Positions 53,389 through 61,924 of a stretch of DNA of 64,000 bases are shown here, one piece after another. Source of the stretch: a bacterium UBA2214. GTDB lineage: Bacteria; Zhuqueibacterota; Zhuqueibacteria; Residuimicrobiales; Residuimicrobiaceae. The stretch covers positions 1-64,000 of the forward strand of contig DCUM01000063.1 in NCBI GenBank assembly GCA_002327255.1. Reading direction: 5' to 3'. Position numbers and translations under genes: made by a program. Numbering within the stretch: position 1 is the stretch's first letter; each line of letters starts with the position of its first letter. The notes under the pieces were generated by a model that was given only the letters and a program-made list of their open reading frames with translations, searched no databases and was not told the origin of the DNA.

Positions 53389-55077
53389 CTAAAATCCCAC
53401 CATTTGCGCCAGCTCGGGAGGAATCGGCATGTTTCTGTCCTGCAGCATGCGCAGGCACGCTCTGGCCGATTCAAGCCGGTTATTCTCGTAGAACAACACG
53501 ATCAAATTGTAGTAAGCAGAAGCGAAATTGCCGTCGAGCTGGATGGTCTTCTCCCAGGCGTTCGCCGCGTTGTCGATGCAGCCCTTTTTATAGTTCAAAA
53601 TACCCAGATTGAAATATACATTGGCATAAAACGGATTAATGGTCGCTTCCCGGACGAAAAGGGACTCCGCCGCCGCCAGCTGGTTGTTATCCATGGCGAT
53701 GAGCCCCAAATTCATATTCGCCATGGGCTCCTCCGGATTCAGGGCCAGGGCCCTGCGAAAATAGTGCGCGGCACGCTCGTGATCACCTTCCAGATAGAGC
53801 ATGGCGCCGAGGTTGCGCTGCGCCAGCGGGGAATGCGGAGAATGCAAAGCGGCATTGTTCCAGAAGACGAGCCGGTTCTTAAAGTGCGGCACATGACGGA
53901 TCGTCAGGATGGACATGGTCAAAAGGATGATCACACCCGTCATGATGATCCGCTTCGTGGAGAGGTCGAGCCCTTTGAGCAACCCACTGATGATGAGAAA
54001 GATCCCGATGATGGGAAGATAGGTGCGGTGCTCCAAAAAGTTCCCCAAAATATCCGCATTGGGTCTTATAAATGAGGGTATGATGAAGAGTAAAAACCAG
54101 ACCGCCCCAAAAGCAATCATCATCCAATCCGCGGTTGCCCTCCGCCACCACGCGCCCAGAATCAATAGCGCCATGGCGGCAACACCATAGAGACAGGTCG
54201 TATCCAGCATCGTTGGCAATACGGAGAGATTGAACGGGAAAAAAATCTTGCCCAAAAATTGCAATAAAACCGGAAGGCTTATCCAGGTGGAATATATCAT
54301 TTGCATAAAACTGTATGAGACAGGATGAACCATGGCTGCAGAACGCATGACCAGGTAGAGCAGCGCGACCAGACTCCATCCCAATCCCAACGGCAGCAAG
54401 AACGCCTTTGGCTTTTCCGGGCGTACGATTAAATAGAGATACACGATGCACACCACAACAAAGAGCAGGACGGTCTCCTTGGTGAACAGCGCCAGTGCAA
54501 AAAAGAACACGTGCAGCGCATAAAAGGACCATCGCGGCCTGCCCAGATAATGGAGCAGCATTAAAAAAGAGAGCAGGACAAACAATGTCAACAGGGAATC
54601 GTTTCTCCCGGGAACCCAGGCCACCGCTTGACTCAACACCGGGTGGAGGGTGAAGAGCAGGGCAAAAAATACGGCCATGCCGCGAGCGATTGTCAGCCTG
54701 CGCAATACAATAAAGATCAACCAGGCGCAGAGGATATGGATGATGAGATTGGTAGCATGGAAAGGAAAAAGAGACGCCACCCCAAATTGGCCATCGAGGA
54801 TGAAGGAGGTCGTCAACAGCGGCCGGTAGTAGGCATCGTGATAACCAAAAAATACATCTTCCTTGAACGCGTAGACAATGTTGCTGAAATGGCGCAAGAT
54901 GTGCTGATTTTTCAGGATGAGTTCGTTGTCATCCAGAAAGGTATAATCATAATAGAGCGTTCTGCCATACAAGAGGAGCGTCGCCAGGATAATGAGCGCC
55001 AAAATCAACAGCGGCATCCAATCGCGCCGCCGGGCGCCGGGCTTGGCACTCCTCTCTTTTTTTCGATTTTTCTTCAT
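53389..55077 (-). CDS. Multi-spanning membrane protein with C-terminal TPRs (GT-C glycosyltransferase type)
   Basis: 562 residues: basic N-terminus, about eleven transmembrane segments to residue ~395, then four or five TPRs ([48 protein letters not shown]). The first external loop has an Asp-Asp pair ([11 protein letters not shown]), the catalytic mark of GT-C transferases such as TMTC-type O-mannosyltransferases, which share this membrane-plus-TPR design. It likely takes sugar from a polyprenyl-phosphate carrier to a periplasmic protein or glycan (inference). GGAGG precedes ATG 55077. Acceptor unknown. Confidence 0.83.
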   Translation of the reverse strand: MKKNRKKERSAKPGARRRDWMPLLILALIILATLLLYGRTLYYDYTFLDDNELILKNQHILRHFSNIVYAFKEDVFFGYHDAYYRPLLTTSFILDGQFGVASLFPFHATNLIIHILCAWLIFIVLRRLTIARGMAVFFALLFTLHPVLSQAVAWVPGRNDSLLTLFVLLSFLMLLHYLGRPRWSFYALHVFFFALALFTKETVLLFVVVCIVYLYLIVRPEKPKAFLLPLGLGWSLVALLYLVMRSAAMVHPVSYSFMQMIYSTWISLPVLLQFLGKIFFPFNLSVLPTMLDTTCLYGVAAMALLILGAWWRRATADWMMIAFGAVWFLLFIIPSFIRPNADILGNFLEHRTYLPIIGIFLIISGLLKGLDLSTKRIIMTGVIILLTMSILTIRHVPHFKNRLVFWNNAALHSPHSPLAQRNLGAMLYLEGDHERAAHYFRRALALNPEEPMANMNLGLIAMDNNQLAAAESLFVREATINPFYANVYFNLGILNYKKGCIDNAANAWEKTIQLDGNFASAYYNLIVLFYENNRLESARACLRMLQDRNMPIPPELAQMVGF

Positions 55078-55264
55078 CCCAAAGACCTCCGTACCTGAAC
55101 ATAAAATTTAACGAATAATTGCAATTTTTGCACCACTTTGCTGCGGCACCCCCCAATGGATAACCGGCAACAGGCCCGCCTTACCCCTGAACACTTCGAT
55201 CACCGGAAAATGCCAAACCAAGACCAATAATAACAAAACGATAAATTGTTCGCTGCTTGACAGC

Positions 55265-55280
55265 TTTGCCGCGCGGCAAA
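55265..55280. repeat. Perfect 16-bp palindrome
   Basis: TTTGCCGCGCGGCAAA reads the same on both strands and lies in the divergent intergenic region, three bases after a TTGACA. It could be an operator for a dimeric regulator. Confidence 0.45.
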
Positions 55281-55338
55281 AACCGGGAAAACGCGGTTAC
55301 AAAATCTATAAACTGTTAATAGTTATTAAGTTAAATCA

Positions 55339-55368
55339 CCCCAAAGGGCGGCTGGCCTTTGGGGTTTT
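55339..55368 (+). terminator. Orphan terminator-like hairpin
   Basis: CCCCAAAGG (55339-55347) pairs with CCTTTGGGG (55356-55364) across an 8-nt loop and is followed by TTTT on the plus strand only. No annotated plus-strand gene ends here. Confidence 0.65.
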
Positions 55369-55541
55369 GTGCCTTTTGCCGATTTCAGGAAACACCTCCC
55401 TCGGGCATGACGACGCACGGCAAACCGGGGCATACTCCTTTGACGCTGTTTCCCGGCTGCCCCACATGCTGCCGCCGTCGCGGCGGGATGAGATGCGACG
55501 CTTCAGCCCCTTGCGAAAATTCTCTTTTGTTCAAAAAAAGA

Positions 55542-55570
55542 TTGAAAGATTATTCCCAGTTGGCTATATT
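55542..55570 (+). promoter_or_regulatory. Sigma-70-type promoter of the GT2/mutase operon
   Basis: TTGAAA (55542-55547), 17-bp spacer, TATATT (55565-55570). Predicted start is near 55577, 40 nt before ATG 55617. Confidence 0.75.
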
Positions 55571-55616
55571 AACGTATTGAATAAACAGATGCAACGCCAA
55601 AATCCGGGAGATCAAG

Positions 55617-57200
55617 ATGAACCCTGTCCGTCTATCCATGATATTTTATGCGCCAGCACAATTACCCTTTTCCGAAGCGTCGCTGCAAAACATGGTGGCG
55701 TCCCTGCAAAACCAGTATAGCCAAAATTTTGAAATTATCTTTGCAGGCGAAAACCCCGCCATGGAAAATTTAGCCCTAAAAAATCAGTTTACCTATGTCC
55801 CGGCAAGCCTGGACCATAAGGCCAAAGCCCTCAATGCGGCCTTGCAACACGCCCACGGTGATTACATTCTCTTGTGCAACAATCTGGCCCATGCGCTGGA
55901 ATTTAAAAGATCGGCCAGCAAATTTTATATCATGGCCATGGATCGGCATCCCGAAACCGCGCTGTTGTACACCGATTATGATCTCATGGACAACGGCGTT
56001 CGCAAGGAGCGCAAACTGCTGGAGTGGCACAATGGCCGCCTCACCGACAGCTGGGATATGGGTTACTGTCTCCTCTTCAGCAGGGCCTTTCTGCAATCGG
56101 TTGGCAACTGCGACGAGGCTTTCGCCTTCAATCCTGTCTATGATTTGCGCCTCAAGGCGTTTGAGACCGGAAAGATCATGCACATTTCCAACCGCTTCAA
56201 CGGGGTCCCCTATCTGGCCCATGCCGCGGCAAAAGGGCTGGATGTTTTTGCCTATTTGAAGGCCGGAAAGGAAGTGCAAATCGAAGCGGAAAAAGTGGTC
56301 ACCGGACACCTGCGGCGCATCAAAGCCTATCTGGCGCCCGGACAGAATTATCACAAGGTCACCTATTCCGCGGAGGAGGAGAAATCCTTCGCAAAATGCA
56401 TCGCCGCTGTGGTCATTCCCGTTTTTAACCGTCCCGAGTTCATCTGCTCCGCCATCGAATCGGTGCAGGCGCAGACGGTGCAGAACATCGAAATCGTCGT
56501 GGCCTGCAATGGCGGCGATGAGGATCCCACGGTTGCCGCCGTGCAGCGCTACCTGCCGGGTGGTGATCGCTACCGGGCCGAAAAACCATCCGTCCGGCTG
56601 ATGGTCCATGACATGAACGTTCTCGGTCTCTGTTTCAACGATGCCTTGCAGACTTCCAGCGCCAAGTATTATATTCAACTCGATTCCGATGATCTGCTTT
56701 TCCCGGATGCGGTGGAGAAAATACTCAAGGTGTACGAAGAAGATGATCAAATCGGCATGGTGATCGGATCCTATCAGGTCTTTGAGAAAACGGCCGCTGG
56801 AGAGGTGATCCCGGTTCTCGTTGATGGCAAACCCTTTATCGTCACCCATGATGAATGGAGCGAGGAGAACGGCCGCAACAATCTCTTGCGCATCGGCGGC
56901 GCGGGCGCGCCCCGTTCCATCAAAATCAAGGTTCTCGGGGAACTCGGCTGGTTCGGCATGAACGATGCCCCCTACTCGCGTAATTATGGCGAAGATTATG
57001 AACTGGTGAACAAATGCGCGGAAAGATACCGCATCGGCCGCGTCTGGGAGCCCATCTACAAGGTAGTCCGGCACGCCGGCGGCACCGATCATATGATCGA
57101 TCAGGTCACCATTGATGTCAACGATAACGCCAAAGATCATATGCGCCTTTACGCCCTGCGGCGGCGGCAAATCATCAATGGCATCTCCCCAACCGTATAA
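55617..57200 (+). CDS. Two-domain GT2 glycosyltransferase with an apparently inactive N-terminal domain
   Basis: 527 residues with two GT-A folds in tandem. In the N-terminal domain (~1-215) the sugar-nucleotide metal motif is replaced by LLCNNLAH where DxD is expected. The C-terminal domain (~260-520) is intact: AVVIPVFNRPEFI, NIEIVVACNGG, the DxD site YIQLDSDDLLFPDA, and NYGEDYELVNKC followed by VVRHAGG. The N-terminal half may bind acceptor or help dimerise. GGGAG precedes ATG 55617 by 7 nt. The next gene encodes a phosphohexomutase, so donor-sugar supply and transfer may be coupled. Confidence 0.85.
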   Translation: MNPVRLSMIFYAPAQLPFSEASLQNMVASLQNQYSQNFEIIFAGENPAMENLALKNQFTYVPASLDHKAKALNAALQHAHGDYILLCNNLAHALEFKRSASKFYIMAMDRHPETALLYTDYDLMDNGVRKERKLLEWHNGRLTDSWDMGYCLLFSRAFLQSVGNCDEAFAFNPVYDLRLKAFETGKIMHISNRFNGVPYLAHAAAKGLDVFAYLKAGKEVQIEAEKVVTGHLRRIKAYLAPGQNYHKVTYSAEEEKSFAKCIAAVVIPVFNRPEFICSAIESVQAQTVQNIEIVVACNGGDEDPTVAAVQRYLPGGDRYRAEKPSVRLMVHDMNVLGLCFNDALQTSSAKYYIQLDSDDLLFPDAVEKILKVYEEDDQIGMVIGSYQVFEKTAAGEVIPVLVDGKPFIVTHDEWSEENGRNNLLRIGGAGAPRSIKIKVLGELGWFGMNDAPYSRNYGEDYELVNKCAERYRIGRVWEPIYKVVRHAGGTDHMIDQVTIDVNDNAKDHMRLYALRRRQIINGISPTV

Positions 57201-57226
57201 ACAATTCCCAATGGCAGAGGAGTCCT

Positions 57227-58597
57227 GTGGCAGAACTGAAAAATCTCATGATATCCGTCTCCGGCGTGCGTGGAATCGTCGGGGATGGCTTCACCCCGGA
57301 TGTCGCGTTGCGATTCGCCCAGGCGTATGGCAGTCACTTCGGGCCGGGACGGATCGTGGTCGGGCGCGATTCGCGCGTGACCGGCGACCTGATCAAATAC
57401 GCTGTCTGGTCCGGACTCCTGGCGACCGGGTGCGATGTCGTCGATATTGGCATGACGACGACGCCCACCACCGCGATGGCTACGGAAAGAGCGGAAAACA
57501 GCGGCGGCATCATCATCACCGCCAGCCACAATCCGCGGGAGTGGAATGCCTTGAAATTGCTCGCGCCGGACGGACTTTTTCTCAATCCCGAGGAAGGCGC
57601 CCGCATTCTCGAACGCGTCCGCCAGGAAGATTTCCGCTTCGCGGCCTGGCATGAGGTTGGCACGGTGCGCCCTTATGCCAGGGCTGCCGAGGATCATATC
57701 GCCAGCGTCATAAACTTGCCGCTCATCGATGTCACCGCCATCCGCAAGCGGGGTTTCAAAATCGTCGCCGACCCCTGCAACGGCGCCGGCGGCACGATTC
57801 TGCCCGAGTTTCTCCAGGAGCTGGGCTGTGAGGTCATCTACCTCAATCTGGAACCCAGCGGCCATTTTCCCCGCAGCCCGGAACCCGTTCCGGAAAATCT
57901 CGGGGATCTCTGCGCAGCGGTCGTCAAACACCGCGCGGATCTGGGCATCGCCGTCGATCCGGACGTGGATCGCCTGGCATTGGTCTCCGAGAAAGGCGTC
58001 CCTTTGGGTGAGGAGTACACCCTGGCGCTGGCGGTTGAATTTGTCCTCGCGCACACACCCGGCGATGTCGTCGTCAATGCTTCGACTTCCCTGGTCATCG
58101 ATGACCTTGCACGCCAATACGGCGTCCGCGTGCATCGTACCCCTGTCGGCGAAATTCATGTCGCCAGCAAAGCGCGACAAAGCGGCGCGGTGATAGCCGG
58201 CGAAGGGAACGGCGGTGTGATCCTCCCGGCCCTCCATCTCGGCCGCGACGCCATCGCCGGCATTGCCCTGATACTCCAGCATCTGGTGGAAAAATCAAAA
58301 CCCCTCTCGCAAGTCCATGCCGACCTGCCACAGTACGTAATCGTGAAAGACAAGATCACGCTGCCCTTCGGCGTGGACGCCAGGCGCCTGGTTGCGCGTC
58401 TGACCGAAGCGCACCGCTCCGGTCCTATTGATTTGACCGATGGACTCAAGTTGCTGTATGACGCGTCATGGGTGCATATCCGCGCCTCCAATACGGAACC
58501 CATCGTTCGCGTCATGGCCGAAGCGCCCAGCGCGGAAGAGGCGCAAAATCGTGTTGCCGCCCTCAAGGCGGAATTCGCTCGATTAACAATGAATTAG
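57227..58597 (+). CDS. Phosphoglucosamine/phosphomannomutase-family enzyme
   Basis: 456-residue alpha-D-phosphohexomutase that interconverts hexose 6- and 1-phosphates. Domain marks in order: MISVSGVRGIVGDGFTPD; active-site phospho-Ser in ITASHNPREWNALKL; metal-binding DPDVDRLALV; sugar loop GEGNGGVI; and phosphate-binding RASNTEPIVRVMAEA. The SGxRG and GEGNGG wording fits the GlmM/archaeal-like PMM group, so glucosamine or mannose specificity is open. GTG 57227 follows GAGGAG at 5 nt. It probably supplies UDP-GlcNAc or GDP-mannose precursors. Confidence 0.92.
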   Translation: MAELKNLMISVSGVRGIVGDGFTPDVALRFAQAYGSHFGPGRIVVGRDSRVTGDLIKYAVWSGLLATGCDVVDIGMTTTPTTAMATERAENSGGIIITASHNPREWNALKLLAPDGLFLNPEEGARILERVRQEDFRFAAWHEVGTVRPYARAAEDHIASVINLPLIDVTAIRKRGFKIVADPCNGAGGTILPEFLQELGCEVIYLNLEPSGHFPRSPEPVPENLGDLCAAVVKHRADLGIAVDPDVDRLALVSEKGVPLGEEYTLALAVEFVLAHTPGDVVVNASTSLVIDDLARQYGVRVHRTPVGEIHVASKARQSGAVIAGEGNGGVILPALHLGRDAIAGIALILQHLVEKSKPLSQVHADLPQYVIVKDKITLPFGVDARRLVARLTEAHRSGPIDLTDGLKLLYDASWVHIRASNTEPIVRVMAEAPSAEEAQNRVAALKAEFARLTMN

Positions 58598-58620
58598 TCG
58601 TTTATAATAAAGGGCTTGTT

Positions 58621-61008
58621 ATGGCTGATTATGAAAAACTGGGACTGTTTTATCTGGGAAAAACATACGATACCGCCAAAAAACAACTTCTCGATGATCT
58701 GCTGCTCTACGATTCCAAAGATCTGGTGACCCATGGCGTCTGCATCGGCATGACGGGCAGTGGCAAAACCGGATTGTGTATCGGTCTGCTGGAAGAAGCC
58801 GCCATCGACAATATCCCGGCTTTGATCATCGATCCCAAGGGGGATATGACCAATCTCATGCTCTCGTTTCCGGGCCTCTCCGCGGCCGAATTTGCCCCGT
58901 GGATCAATGTGGATGATGCCCGGCAGCAGGGACAGAGTCCGGAGGCCTTCGCAGCCGCACAAGCGGAAATATGGAAAAATGGTCTGGCGCAATGGGGACA
59001 AGATGGCGCACGCATTCAAAAATTGCGCGATGCGGCGGATTTTACCATTTTTACCCCGGGCAGCACCTCCGGCGTTCCCGTCTCCATTCTCAACAGTTTC
59101 GTGTGTCCCGGGGAAGAAATCGTCCAGGATCGCGAAGCCGTCGGCGATCTGATCTCGACCACCGTAACGGGACTGCTGGGCCTGATCGGCGTAAATGCCG
59201 ATCCCATCAAAAGCCGTGAACATATCCTGGTTTCCAATATTTTCTATCATTTCTGGCAAAATGGACAGAATCTCGATCTCGCCTTGCTCATCAATGCCAT
59301 CCAGACGCCGCCTTTCGAACGCGTCGGCGCCTTTGCGGTCGATTCCTTTTACCCGGCCAGGGAGCGTTTTGAACTGGCACTTGCATTCAACAATCTTCTC
59401 GCCGCGCCGGGATTCTCCACCTGGCTGACGGGAGAAGCGCTGGACATTGGCACGCTCCTCTATGGAAAAAGCGGCAAACCGCGCATGTCCATCTTTTATA
59501 TCGCCCATCTCAGCGATTCCGAGCGGATGTTTTTTGTCACCCTGCTTCTCAATCAGATCGTTTCCTGGATGCGCGCCCAACCGGGCACCACCAGTCTGCG
59601 CGCGATTTTATATATGGATGAGGTCGCGGGCTATCTGCCTCCCGTGGCCGCGCCGCCATCCAAAAAACCCCTCATGATCATGCTCAAACAAGCCCGTGCG
59701 TTTGGCGTCGGCGTGATGCTGGCCACCCAGAATCCCGTCGATCTCGACTACAAGGCGCTCTCCAATACCGGGACCTGGTTCATCGGCCGGCTGCAGACGC
59801 AACAGGACATCGACAAGGTGCTCAGCGGCCTGCGCTCCAGCGCCGGAGACCTCGATCCCAACCTGAGCAAATCCATCGCCTCTCTGGGAAAACGCGTTTT
59901 TCTCATGAAAAACATCCACGAGAAGGAGCCGGTCATTTTTCAAACCCGCTGGGCCCTCTCCTATCTGCGCGGCCCGTTGACGCTGGCGCAAATCAAGCAA
60001 TTGACCAAAGCGGCACACGTATCGTCCCCGGCCCAGGCAGGTGAACGGGCCGTGACGGCCCCGGGGCCGCAATTACGGCCGGCCATCCCGCCGCAGATCA
60101 AGGAGTTTTTTGCCCCGGTGCGCGGCGCCAAAGCGGCCCAGGCCAGGCTCCTGTACCGGCCGGTCCTCTTTGGCATCGCCGATGTCCATTTCGGCGCCTC
60201 AACGAACCGGCGTTATACGCAATGGACACCCGTCCTGGAGGGTGCCGTCCCGGTGGACTGGGACCAGGCACGGGACACCGTTCTCACAGATGCCGATCTG
60301 GAGAAAAATCCACTGCAGGGCGCGCACTTTGATAAACTGCCCGCCAGCGCGGCCCGGCCTGAAAGTTACAAGCGTTGGGCCGCGGAGTTTGCCGATGCCC
60401 TCTTCAGGAATGCGCAACTGGAATCCTATAAAAGCAGCTCCCTGAAAATAGCCTCCCATCCCGGGGAAAACGAGAGAGACTTTCGTGTCCGCATCTCCCA
60501 CATTGCCCGGGAAAAAAGAGATGCTGCCGTGGAGACGCTGCGCAAGCGCTATGCGACCAAAGAAGCAACCCTGGAGGATCGCATCCAGCGCGCCCAGCAA
60601 AAGCTGCAAAAAGAGAAATCCGATTTCCGTACGCAGAATGTGCAAACAGCGGTTTCCCTCGGCACCACGCTGCTCGGCGCCCTGTTGGGTCGAAAAACCA
60701 TATCCACCACGACGCTGAATCGGGCGGGAACCGCCATGCGCAGCGGCATGCGTTCGGCCAAGGAGCGCGGCGATATCGGCAGTGCGGAAGAGAGCCTGGA
60801 TGTCCTGCTGCAGCGGCGCGCCGACTTGCAGACGGAACTGGCGCAGGAAATCGCCCTGATCGAAGAGCAGACCGATCCCATGCAGCAGCGCCTGGAAGTG
60901 ACGGCGGTGCGCCCGAGGAAAAGTGATATCGATATCCGCTTCACCACCTTGCTGTGGCTTCCTTTCTGGCAAACGGATGGCGGGGATCCGCAACAGGCCT
61001 TTGAATGA
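58621..61008 (+). CDS. HerA-like hexameric ATPase/DNA translocase family protein
   Basis: 795 residues. An early Walker A (CIGMTGSGKTGLCIGL), a following acidic strand (LIIDPKGDMTNL), Walker B with switch Glu (AILYMDEVAGYLPP), and the Gln/Arg sensor region VMLATQNPVDLDYKAL plus LSNTGTWFIGRLQTQ are the FtsK-HerA-VirB4 pattern. Residues ~515-610 are a linker domain, ~625-720 a charged coiled coil (REKRDAAVETLRKRYATKE), and the last ~80 residues a small unknown domain. No NurA nuclease is adjacent, so it is not the classic HerA-NurA pair. ATG 58621 follows AAAGGG. Its stop lies 6 nt before archease. Confidence 0.83.
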   Translation: MADYEKLGLFYLGKTYDTAKKQLLDDLLLYDSKDLVTHGVCIGMTGSGKTGLCIGLLEEAAIDNIPALIIDPKGDMTNLMLSFPGLSAAEFAPWINVDDARQQGQSPEAFAAAQAEIWKNGLAQWGQDGARIQKLRDAADFTIFTPGSTSGVPVSILNSFVCPGEEIVQDREAVGDLISTTVTGLLGLIGVNADPIKSREHILVSNIFYHFWQNGQNLDLALLINAIQTPPFERVGAFAVDSFYPARERFELALAFNNLLAAPGFSTWLTGEALDIGTLLYGKSGKPRMSIFYIAHLSDSERMFFVTLLLNQIVSWMRAQPGTTSLRAILYMDEVAGYLPPVAAPPSKKPLMIMLKQARAFGVGVMLATQNPVDLDYKALSNTGTWFIGRLQTQQDIDKVLSGLRSSAGDLDPNLSKSIASLGKRVFLMKNIHEKEPVIFQTRWALSYLRGPLTLAQIKQLTKAAHVSSPAQAGERAVTAPGPQLRPAIPPQIKEFFAPVRGAKAAQARLLYRPVLFGIADVHFGASTNRRYTQWTPVLEGAVPVDWDQARDTVLTDADLEKNPLQGAHFDKLPASAARPESYKRWAAEFADALFRNAQLESYKSSSLKIASHPGENERDFRVRISHIAREKRDAAVETLRKRYATKEATLEDRIQRAQQKLQKEKSDFRTQNVQTAVSLGTTLLGALLGRKTISTTTLNRAGTAMRSGMRSAKERGDIGSAEESLDVLLQRRADLQTELAQEIALIEEQTDPMQQRLEVTAVRPRKSDIDIRFTTLLWLPFWQTDGGDPQQAFE

Positions 61009-61014
61009 GTGGAT

Positions 61015-61434
61015 ATGGGGCACTTCACGCTCATAGAACATACCGCAGATGCCGGGATTCAGGTGGAGGCCTGTTCGCTTAAGGACCTCTTCCACACCGC
61101 CGCCCAGGGCATGATTCATCTTGTCTGTCCGCATGGAAGGACAGCTCAAACTGAAATTCATTCCATCACCGTTTGTGGCGAAGATCCCGCCGAATTATTG
61201 GTGAATTGGCTCTCTGAATTGAATTATCTGTTTCAAGTCGAACAATTCCTTTTCGCTGAATTGCATCATTTTGAAATAATCAGTAACCGCTTGTCAACAA
61301 CCGTGGGGGGAGAGCGCATCGACCCCCTGCGGCATCCACTGCGTGCTGAAATCAAAGGTGTCACCTATCATAAAATGAACGTGGAGCAAATAACCCCGGG
61401 GAAATGGCACGCTTTGCTCTATTTTGACCTGTAA
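61015..61434 (+). CDS. Archease, activator of the RtcB RNA ligase
   Basis: Small protein (139 residues) that in archaea and eukaryotes speeds guanylylation of RtcB. It has the N-terminal LIEHTADAGIQVEACSLK motif with the Asp that binds metal, the mid segment ELLVNWLSELNYLFQVE, and the C-terminal VTYHKMNVEQ and LLYFDL. ATG 61015 gives the normal family start; GTG 61009 is in frame. The ligase itself is encoded two genes downstream at 61925. Confidence 0.93.
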   Translation: MGHFTLIEHTADAGIQVEACSLKDLFHTAAQGMIHLVCPHGRTAQTEIHSITVCGEDPAELLVNWLSELNYLFQVEQFLFAELHHFEIISNRLSTTVGGERIDPLRHPLRAEIKGVTYHKMNVEQITPGKWHALLYFDL

Positions 61435-61457
61435 CCCGAGAGAAGGAACGCTCGACC

Positions 61458-61910
61458 GTGGGTCAACCGCGTATTCGCCCTGTCGCATTATGCGTGCTGA
61501 GCCGCAGCAACCGCATCCTGGTTGAGAAAAGTTACGACCACGTCAAACAACAGATCTTCTTTCGTCCAACCGGTGGTGGTATCGAGTTTGGCGAGCCGGG
61601 TGCGAATGCCGCGATACGCGAAGTTGCCGAAGAGCTGGGCATACCCATCGGCCAGCCACATTATCTCGGTACGCTGGAGAATATCTTCGTCTGCCGCGGC
61701 AAAGCCGGGCATGAACTGGCGCAAATCTATCATTTGGAATTGTCCGAAAATGACTGGGCAAACCAGGCGACCCTTGTCGTCGTGGAATCTCCCTCGCAAA
61801 CACATATCCTGGAATGGCATGATCTGGCATTTTTTCATAGGGAGACCACGCCGCTCTATCCCCATGGACTTCTTGACCTTCTCCGCGGCCTGTCCATCCT
61901 CTCCTCATAA
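61458..61910 (+). CDS. Nudix hydrolase between archease and RtcB
   Basis: 150-residue Nudix protein. The full Nudix box is present (GGGIEFGEPGANAAIREV then AEELGI, matching Gx5Ex7REUxEExGU), so it should hydrolyse a nucleoside diphosphate linked to another group. Its location between an RNA ligase and its activator hints at an RNA-end or NTP-related substrate such as a capped or GDP-linked 5' end, which is inference only. GTG 61458 is preceded by AGAAGGAA. It is 14 nt from rtcB. Confidence 0.88.
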   Translation: MGQPRIRPVALCVLSRSNRILVEKSYDHVKQQIFFRPTGGGIEFGEPGANAAIREVAEELGIPIGQPHYLGTLENIFVCRGKAGHELAQIYHLELSENDWANQATLVVVESPSQTHILEWHDLAFFHRETTPLYPHGLLDLLRGLSILSS

Positions 61911-61924
61911 CCGGTGAGGCAACC

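Larger units (their letters stand above)
55078..55616. other. Divergent intergenic region, 539 bp, with palindrome, orphan terminator and promoter
   Basis: No ORF here has coding character. It contains a 16-bp perfect palindrome (55265-55280), a hairpin plus T-tract (55339-55368) with no plus-strand gene upstream of it, and a good promoter for the GT2 gene (55542-55570). A TTGACA at 55257-55262 lacks a matching -10. An unannotated small RNA between about 55250 and 55368 is conceivable. Confidence 0.55.

Noticed and set aside
55257..55262. Consensus TTGACA as a full promoter
   Set aside because: No acceptable -10 at 16-18 bp; kept only as part of the small-RNA hypothesis.
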